Assembly: GCA_948552115.1 (NCBI GenBank)
Contig: CAOWNX010000053.1
Location: forward strand, 1-5,901
DNA from: an uncultured Bacilli bacterium
Lineage (GTDB): Bacteria > Bacillota_I > Bacilli_A > RF39 > UBA660
Direction of reading: 5' to 3'
DNA: 5,901 nucleotides
How positions within the stretch are numbered: position 1 is the first letter of the stretch; every line of letters begins with the position of its first letter. Of this stretch, positions 1 through 4,515 are shown piece after piece. A program made the position numbers and the translations under genes. The notes under the pieces were generated by a model. It saw only the letters and a list, made by a program, of their open reading frames with translations, had not been told where the DNA came from and did not search any database.

Positions 1-173
1 TCTAAATGAATATTACTACTCGTATCTTCTTCATAGGTTATTTTAAAACAATCTGTTACAACTACGTTATCTTGACTTTGTTCAAACGATAGATTCCAAT
101 ATGCGTAAGTTATGGTAGAAACAAGAGCAAAAACAGCGATAACCAGTAATAACAAAGAGACTTTCTTCTTCAT
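1..173 (-). CDS. Secreted protein with TasA/camelysin-like (SipW-type) signal peptide, N-terminal fragment
   Basis: Only the first 57 codons are present; the frame stays open to the left edge, so the C-terminus is missing. It starts at ATG 173-171, with AGGTGA five bases upstream. The first residues are MKKKVSLLLLVIAVFALVS, a basic n-region and a 15-residue hydrophobic core, followed by TITYAYW. A signal ending in TYAYW or TYAYF just before the mature chain is typical of SipW-dependent TasA/camelysin-type exported proteins, so the product is probably secreted or attached to the surface. The mature start reads NLSFEQSQDNVVVTDCFKIT and then an acidic stretch, consistent with the opening beta strands of such proteins. 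Function is unknown. No signal peptidase gene is in view. It lies 3' of the dgt-ymfF-ymfH operon but is separated from it by a strong terminator, so it is probably transcribed independently. Confidence 0.75.
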   Translation of the reverse strand, partial: MKKKVSLLLLVIAVFALVSTITYAYWNLSFEQSQDNVVVTDCFKITYEEDTSSNIHL

Positions 174-238
174 AAACTTCACCTACAATTATTATGTCCC
201 GTCAACCAAAATGTATTTACTTTTTAGTTTATAACACC

Positions 239-247
239 AATATATCA
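239..247 (-). promoter_or_regulatory. Possible extended -10 promoter for the secreted-protein gene
   Basis: On the minus strand this reads TGATATATT, an extended -10 (TG plus one base, then TATATT, one mismatch to TATAAT). No convincing -35 box lies 16-18 bases upstream; the best is AACACA. It would give a leader of roughly 55-60 bases before ATG 173. It is the best candidate in the 146-base gap between the ymfH terminator and this gene; the rest of the gap is plain AT-rich sequence. Confidence 0.35.
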
Positions 248-300
248 CATTTTTATCTATTATGTGTTTCTTTTACTTATTATTTGTATATTTTTTTGAC

Positions 301-331
301 AAAAAAAACAAGCTCACTTCTATGAGCTTGT
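301..331 (-). terminator. Rho-independent terminator overlapping the end of ymfH
   Basis: The minus strand has a perfect 9-bp stem, ACAAGCTCA pairing with TGAGCTTGT (323-331 with 308-316), a 6-base loop and a run of eight T (308-301, the first belonging to the stem). The descending arm and T-tract are what intrinsic terminators require. The ascending arm is coding: it lies in the last codons of ymfH, and the TAG stop (322-320) is in the loop. There is no T-tract on the other side, so it acts on the minus strand only. It closes the dgt-ymfF-ymfH transcript. Confidence 0.92.
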
Positions 332-1597
332 ACTTGGTTTTAAAACAACTACTGCTATTTCTTTACAAGAAATACTCCGAATAACTTCTTTCACATCTTG
401 TAATGTAATCGATTCAAATAAATCTCTTTGATTTTCCAAAATTTCTCCATAATTCATAATTTGCTCTTGAAAAGCCATATTTACTTCTGTAATATCATCA
501 TAAGTAAGAACCATATTTGCAAGAGAAGAATGAAGTTTACGCTTAAATGCTTTCTCTGTCATTTTCATAGTTTTCAAAGCTTGTTTCAAAATTGGCAATA
601 CTTCATCCGGATATTTTGTCTCCACATTCAAAAACAATAAGACATAAGAACCAATAATACTTTTTTCTCCTCCAATACTAACAATCAAATCCTTTGTAAT
701 CAACTCTTCATATAAATCCGAAGTAGGACCAAAATTATGATTTAAAAGAAAAGATAATATCAAACGAAGTTTATAGTCACTTTTTTCATGAAAAACTTTT
801 CGAGGTATTTTAATACCAATTCGAATTTTTGGAATTTCTACATTTCCAACAATCTCTTCATAACTTTTGATAATTTTTGCTGGTTCCCGAATTTCTTTCT
901 TCTTTGGATTTTTCCAAGGAAGAACATTTTGTTCCTTAAAATAATCTTTTACAATCGTAACAACCTCATAAGGATTAAAATTTCCAGTAACAACCAAAAA
1001 CATATTCGAAGGATGATAAAACGTATCATAAGCAAGAACAATATCATCAAGTGTTGTCTTCATAATATCCTCTTTGGTACCTGTAATATAATTTTTATGT
1101 TTATCATGTTTAAATAAATTTTGAAACATTCCATAATACAAAGCATTACCAGGATTATCTAAATCCATTTTATTTTCTTCCACAATAATATTTTTTTCAT
1201 TTTGAACCATTTTTTTATTAAAAAAAGGAGTTGTAACAAATTGAAGCAAATGAACTAAATTTTCTTTCAAATCATCTCTACCATAAACCTCATAAGAAGT
1301 ATACTGAAACGTCGTAAAAGCATTGACATCACTTCCATTTTGTTGATAAAACGTTTGTGCATCCTCTCCATCCTCTTCTTGAAAATTCAAATGTTCCAAA
1401 AAATGCGCGACACCATTTGGTACCGAATAATTCTTCTTACCAATTTGAAACTCCGTATCAATAGAACCATACTTGACAGATAACGTCATATAATAACCTC
1501 GAACATGAGGATTTACCCATAAAATAATTGGCAAACCATGATCCGTTTCATCCAAATAAACAGTTTCTTGTAACCCCTTTAACTTAATCTCCTTCAT
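320..1597 (-). CDS. ymfH: M16B zinc peptidase, YmfH-like (catalytic-type subunit)
   Basis: This 425-residue protein has the length and layout of M16B peptidase subunits of the B. subtilis YmfH type. The inverted zinc motif HxxEH is intact as HFLEH (H65, E68, H69), followed by NAFT at 92-95 and the distal glutamate ligand in IIVEENKM (E141, by alignment with the recalled QEINMY of YmfH). A YHPSN motif follows near 194-198. The second half is the usual non-catalytic M16 repeat, but the Arg/Tyr pair of complete M16 enzymes is replaced by I300 and S307. The start is ATG 1597-1595, with AAGGAGG six bases upstream inside the end of ymfF; the 14-base overlap suggests translational coupling. No signal peptide is visible, so it is probably cytosolic. 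Current annotation often names this family EF-P 5-aminopentanol modification-associated. The substrate is unknown; AlbF-like bacteriocin peptidases are related, but no bacteriocin genes are seen here. Confidence 0.9.
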   Translation of the reverse strand: MKEIKLKGLQETVYLDETDHGLPIILWVNPHVRGYYMTLSVKYGSIDTEFQIGKKNYSVPNGVAHFLEHLNFQEEDGEDAQTFYQQNGSDVNAFTTFQYTSYEVYGRDDLKENLVHLLQFVTTPFFNKKMVQNEKNIIVEENKMDLDNPGNALYYGMFQNLFKHDKHKNYITGTKEDIMKTTLDDIVLAYDTFYHPSNMFLVVTGNFNPYEVVTIVKDYFKEQNVLPWKNPKKKEIREPAKIIKSYEEIVGNVEIPKIRIGIKIPRKVFHEKSDYKLRLILSFLLNHNFGPTSDLYEELITKDLIVSIGGEKSIIGSYVLLFLNVETKYPDEVLPILKQALKTMKMTEKAFKRKLHSSLANMVLTYDDITEVNMAFQEQIMNYGEILENQRDLFESITLQDVKEVIRSISCKEIAVVVLKPSTSS

Positions 1598-2858
1598 GAC
1601 TCGCCTCCTTTAACTCATAAACACAAGCAATCTTAAACTTCTTTGCTATGGCCATCACTTGTTCTTTCGTAACTTCCATAATTTGCTCCAATCTTTCTTC
1701 TAAAAGAGGAGAATGAACCAAATTATAAAATACATAATTATTAATAATTGAATTTTGACTATCCAAAGACATCGAAACAGCTAAAGCAAGTTGTTTTTTT
1801 GCCATATCAAGTTCTTCCAAAGAAAACTTACCACTTGCCATTTCCTTCATTGCTTTTTGTATTAGCTTAACCGCTAAATCCTTATTTTGACTCTCTAAAC
1901 CAACCGATACAAGTAAAGATTCATCATACTTTTGATAAACCGTTTGAACACGATAACATAAAGAATTCTCGTTTCTTAAATACTCATACAACTTAGAATT
2001 CAAACTCGTTCCACAAAATATTTCCCCAAACACACTCAAAACTACATCATATTCCTGCTTCGTAAACCCTTGCATTTGATAACCAACCACCAAATTACTT
2101 TGAACAAACTTACCAGGTTCACAAACCTTTGCCACACTTTTTATTTTTGAATTATTCACAAAAACTTCTTGTTCATGAGTTTTAATCACTGGATTTTTAA
2201 AATATTTTTTAATCAATTTTGCCATTTCATCCATATCTAAATTACCAATAATATAAATATCACAATAATTTGACTCCCAAAACTTTTGATAAACTTCTAC
2301 CAAATTCGATGGAGTAATTCCTTCCAGTGCTTCGATGCTTCCAAGAACACTTTGACTACTAACACTGTTTGGATACATTTCTTGTAAACACCTACGAATC
2401 GAATAATTTACTCCATTCTCCTTTAAACTCTCAATCTCACTTCGCAACCGATTTTTTACAACTTGAAAAGATGCATAATCAAATTCTTGTTTTGTCATAT
2501 TTGGATGTTTAATCGTATCAAACAAAAACTCCATACAATCTTCTAAATAATGTTTCGAAGAAATATAAGAAGGATCCAAAAAATCAAAAATAAAATTAGT
2601 TAATAAACTTTTTCCAACCTTTGTTGTAACTCCATAAAAATAAGCATTATAAAGTTCTTCCAGACGAATCACAAACTCTTTTCTCGTTGGGAATTTCTTA
2701 GAAGTAAAACTAATCATTTCTGCCAAAAAACTTTGATGAGTTAAGTTTTCCTTGGTCGCATCTCCTTGAAAAATCACTTCCATATGACAATTTTTAAATT
2801 GATCCGTTTGAACCGTAAAAATCCGAAACGAATCATACTCATAAGTCTTATACGTCAC
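1584..2858 (-). CDS. ymfF: M16B peptidase-like partner, YmfF-like (lacks zinc motif)
   Basis: This 424-residue protein has the two-repeat M16 architecture of B. subtilis YmfF. Where the zinc motif would lie, around residues 41-48, the sequence is HQSFLAEM, so HxxEH is absent and this chain cannot bind zinc in the normal way. The second half has YEYLRNENSLCYRV, with R295 and Y302 in the spacing of the substrate-binding Arg/Tyr pair of M16 enzymes. Together with YmfH next door this indicates an obligate heterodimer. The start is GTG 2858-2856: the frame begins MTYKTYEYDSF, as YmfF homologues do, and an ATG one base upstream in another frame is followed at once by TGA. AGGTGA lies four bases before the GTG. 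The end overlaps ymfH by 14 bases. No signal peptide is evident. AlbE-type partners are an alternative relative. Confidence 0.87.
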   Translation of the reverse strand: MTYKTYEYDSFRIFTVQTDQFKNCHMEVIFQGDATKENLTHQSFLAEMISFTSKKFPTRKEFVIRLEELYNAYFYGVTTKVGKSLLTNFIFDFLDPSYISSKHYLEDCMEFLFDTIKHPNMTKQEFDYASFQVVKNRLRSEIESLKENGVNYSIRRCLQEMYPNSVSSQSVLGSIEALEGITPSNLVEVYQKFWESNYCDIYIIGNLDMDEMAKLIKKYFKNPVIKTHEQEVFVNNSKIKSVAKVCEPGKFVQSNLVVGYQMQGFTKQEYDVVLSVFGEIFCGTSLNSKLYEYLRNENSLCYRVQTVYQKYDESLLVSVGLESQNKDLAVKLIQKAMKEMASGKFSLEELDMAKKQLALAVSMSLDSQNSIINNYVFYNLVHSPLLEERLEQIMEVTKEQVMAIAKKFKIACVYELKEASHEGD

Positions 2859-2877
2859 ATTATCACCTTTCCTTAAA
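2856..2877 (-). promoter_or_regulatory. Ribosome site of ymfF with overlapping ATGTGA start-stop
   Basis: The minus strand reads AAGGAAAGGTGATAATGTGA. It holds two SD-like boxes: AAGGA, 9 bases before an ATG, and AGGTGA, 4 bases before the GTG that opens ymfF. The ATG (2860-2858) shares its G with the GTG (2858-2856) and is followed directly by TGA, so a ribosome choosing ATG would make one residue and stop. GTG is the only start that fits the family frame. Whether the start-stop lowers ymfF expression is inference. Confidence 0.6.
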
Positions 2878-2882
2878 AATCA

Positions 2883-4016
2883 TTACTGATTATTTTGATA
2901 ATTAGAATAAACTTGCAACAAATAATTATCCGTCATTCCTGCAATATAATCAATTACTTTTCTAGAATCACTATTATTATTCCAATAATTTTTATTTTTA
3001 TAATTTAAAAAATCTTGAAACAAGAAAGAATCTTTATTATTCTCTTGTAAATCTTTCATACATCCATCAAAAACAAGACGAAACATATGTTCATACTTCT
3101 CCCAAGTATCGCTCCCATGAGCTTTGATATAAATATGTTCCATATTAAACTTCTTTAAACTCTTCATTGCTCGATAAACAGGGTCACTCATACAAAGATA
3201 ATCTTTCCCAACACTATGAGTAACAATATCCATAATAATTGTATTAATAATCTCACGATTATGAACTCCAAGCACATCGATAATTTCTTTTGGTAAATCT
3301 TTTTTTTCAAAAACTCCAAGAGCGCAAGCATCATCGATATCTCTACCCAAATATGCAATCATATCACTAATACGCACAACGCATCCTTCCAAAGTCATAG
3401 GAATCAAATGTTTAATTACATTAGAATCTTGATAAGATGCATGATATTCACTCAAAAATTCTTCCTTTGTTTTCTTAATTGGACGATATTCTTGATTTAA
3501 AAATTCACCATTATGACACATGATTGCATCTAAAACTTGTAACGTCAAATTACGTCCTACCCCGCCTTGTTCAATTTCCATAAGCATGCGTACACTTTGA
3601 ATATTATGATGAAAATATCCTTCCTTTTGTTCTAAACTAATTTTATTTAAAATACTTTCACCTACATGTCCAAAGGGAGTATGTCCCAAATCATGTCCTA
3701 AAGAAGCAGCTTCGATTAAATCTTCATTTAGTCCAAGAGCTCGACCTATCGTTCTTGCAATCTTACTAACCATTTGAACATGAATCATTCGTTTACTAAT
3801 ATGATCATTCTTTTGATAAGTAAACACTTGTGCTTTATCCATATATCGCGTATAAGCCATTGAATAAATGATTCGATCAATATCTCGAAAAAAAGGAGGA
3901 CGAATATCTTCTTCTTCCCTGGTACAACGAATTGCTTCCTCATCCTTTGTAGCATAAGAAGATAAATATTGATTATGATTTCGCATATTTTTAGAAGCCA
4001 AAGAAATATTATCCAA
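2883..4016 (-). CDS. dgt: dGTPase-like HD-domain deoxynucleotide triphosphohydrolase
   Basis: This 377-residue protein is recognised by the dNTPase pattern: FFRDIDRIIYSMAYTRYMDKAQVF-like N-terminal helix (about 42-65), then HD-family metal ligands H79, H108-D109 in GHDLGHTPFGHVGE, and D218 in RISDMIAY. Supporting histidines are H136/H137 (HHNIQSVR) and H168 (MCHNGE). The family hydrolyses dNTPs, classically dGTP, to deoxynucleoside and triphosphate in the cytosol and so trims the nucleotide pool; substrate preference cannot be read here. All metal ligands are present and the length suits the Bacillota members. The start is TTG 4016-4014: an in-frame TGA lies two codons upstream, GGTGA is six bases before it, and the next Met (residue 11) has no ribosome site. 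It is the first gene of the operon, and ymfF follows after 24 bases. Confidence 0.88.
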   Translation of the reverse strand: MDNISLASKNMRNHNQYLSSYATKDEEAIRCTREEEDIRPPFFRDIDRIIYSMAYTRYMDKAQVFTYQKNDHISKRMIHVQMVSKIARTIGRALGLNEDLIEAASLGHDLGHTPFGHVGESILNKISLEQKEGYFHHNIQSVRMLMEIEQGGVGRNLTLQVLDAIMCHNGEFLNQEYRPIKKTKEEFLSEYHASYQDSNVIKHLIPMTLEGCVVRISDMIAYLGRDIDDACALGVFEKKDLPKEIIDVLGVHNREIINTIIMDIVTHSVGKDYLCMSDPVYRAMKSLKKFNMEHIYIKAHGSDTWEKYEHMFRLVFDGCMKDLQENNKDSFLFQDFLNYKNKNYWNNNSDSRKVIDYIAGMTDNYLLQVYSNYQNNQ

Positions 4017-4033
4017 AATTCATCACCAAACAC

Positions 4034-4062
4034 ATTATACCAAGAAAAAAGAGAAGTACCAA
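4034..4062 (-). promoter_or_regulatory. Sigma-A-type promoter of the dgt-ymfF-ymfH operon
   Basis: The minus strand carries TTGGTA (4062-4057), a 17-base spacer rich in T and C, and a perfect TATAAT (4039-4034). The start point expected about seven bases further would leave a leader of only about 13 bases before the TTG codon, just long enough for the GGTGA ribosome site. No promoter of similar quality was noticed inside the operon, so it probably drives all three genes. Confidence 0.72.
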
Positions 4063-4082
4063 GAAACATCAAAAAATTTCAT
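4035..4082 (-). CDS. Possible 15-residue hydrophobic peptide ORF overlapping the dgt promoter
   Basis: The frame ATG (4082-4080) to TAA (4037-4035) encodes MKFFDVSWYFSFFLV. GAGAAGG lies four bases upstream of the ATG, a plausible ribosome site. The stop codon lies inside the TATAAT of the operon promoter, and the -35 box lies inside the frame. It resembles no peptide I recognise. T-rich DNA yields hydrophobic frames by chance, so the ribosome site is the only real support. It could be a decayed remnant like the neighbouring broken gene. Confidence 0.2.
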   Translation of the reverse strand: MKFFDVSWYFSFFLV

Positions 4083-4148
4083 CAAACCTTCTCTTTGGAA
4101 ACAAAATAAAAAGAAACAAAGAATAATTAAGTTATTTAATGCATAAAA

Positions 4149-4370
4149 TTATATTTTATAAAATAAAAAAGAAAGAACTATACAAAAAGTAATACTACTT
4201 CCATTGATTGTAAGTCTGATTAAAGAATCTTCTGGGAAAACATTCTCCAAAAAATAATATTTAAAATAATAAAAATTTAAAAATAACCAAAAACTAGAAA
4301 ACAAAAAAATATTAAAAACTTCCTCATAGAAAAAGAACTACTTTATTCTATATTAGAAGTTCTTACTCAT
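4149..4370 (-). pseudogene. Broken small membrane-protein gene (two in-frame stops)
   Basis: An ATG (4370-4368) preceded by GAGAGGA opens a 74-codon frame ending at TAA 4151-4149, but codon 6 is TAA and codon 11 is TAG. After the second stop, 62 codons read as protein-like sequence: a hydrophobic segment (about codons 18-41, with W28 and many F/Y), a polar loop ENVFPEDSLIRLTINGSS (42-59), then a second hydrophobic segment ending FLFYKI. The loop is the least T-biased part of the spacer and looks genuinely coding. Two membrane segments and about 73 residues would make a small membrane protein of unknown function. The stops lie within the hairpin listed separately, so either a gene decayed or the 5' end was replaced. 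An intact shorter form from a TTG at codon 23 lacks a ribosome site. The family is not recognised. Confidence 0.4.
4330..4364 (-). terminator. Probable Rho-independent terminator after the surface-protein gene
   Basis: The minus strand has AAGAACT (4364-4358) pairing with AGTTCTT (4339-4333), extendable by CT/AG past one mismatch, with a loop of about 12-18 bases, then a run of five T ending at 4330. It lies some 30 bases after the TAG of the large surface-protein gene. The stem is GC-poor and the loop long, so it is weaker than the ymfH terminator. It also overlaps the start of the broken small gene. Confidence 0.55.
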
Positions 4371-4395
4371 TAATCCTCTCTCTTAACACAAAAAA

Positions 4396-4515
4396 CTATA
4401 CAGAAAGGACAATTCGATATCCTACTGGAAAATAATTATGACCAAAATGAACAATAAAACCAAACATTCCAGTAGTTATTCCATAAGAAAAAGCTCCACC
4501 TCGAATGAACCATGG
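4396..4515 (-). other. Candidate diversity-generating retroelement variable region
   Basis: These are the last 40 codons of the surface-protein gene. Between the RGG and GYR anchors, the minus strand has 12 consecutive NNT codons (4464-4429), encoding FGFIVHFGHNYF, and a shorter GCT TTT TCT TAT run (4494-4483). AAT codons in a template, randomised at both adenines, give exactly NNT, and only one Asn remains here although Asn is common in the rest of the protein. The position (extreme C-terminus of a CLec-like fold) also fits known DGR targets. No template repeat or reverse transcriptase is in this window. Confidence 0.4.

Noticed and set aside
14..26. 13-base match TACTACTCGTATC between this gene and 5388-5400
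   Set aside because: Both encode a short DTSS stretch in low-complexity Ser/Thr sequence; the match does not extend, so recombination or shared origin is not supported.
296..324. TTGACA on the plus strand near the ymfH terminator as a promoter
   Set aside because: At 17 bases spacing the downstream hexamer is TCTATG, a poor -10, and no plus-strand gene follows.
428..1117. Plus-strand frames inside ymfH
   Set aside because: Antisense shadows of an AT-rich gene; the compositions (runs of N, F, I, K) are those of reverse-complemented coding sequence.
3785..4072. 95-codon minus-strand frame with hydrophobic residues over the start of dgt
   Set aside because: It runs through the dgt promoter and coding start in another frame. 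The dgt frame has all family motifs, so this is a shadow.
4085..4125. CTTTG...CAAAG inverted repeat upstream of dgt
   Set aside because: Only about five base pairs with a long A-rich loop and no T-tract; not convincing as a terminator or operator.
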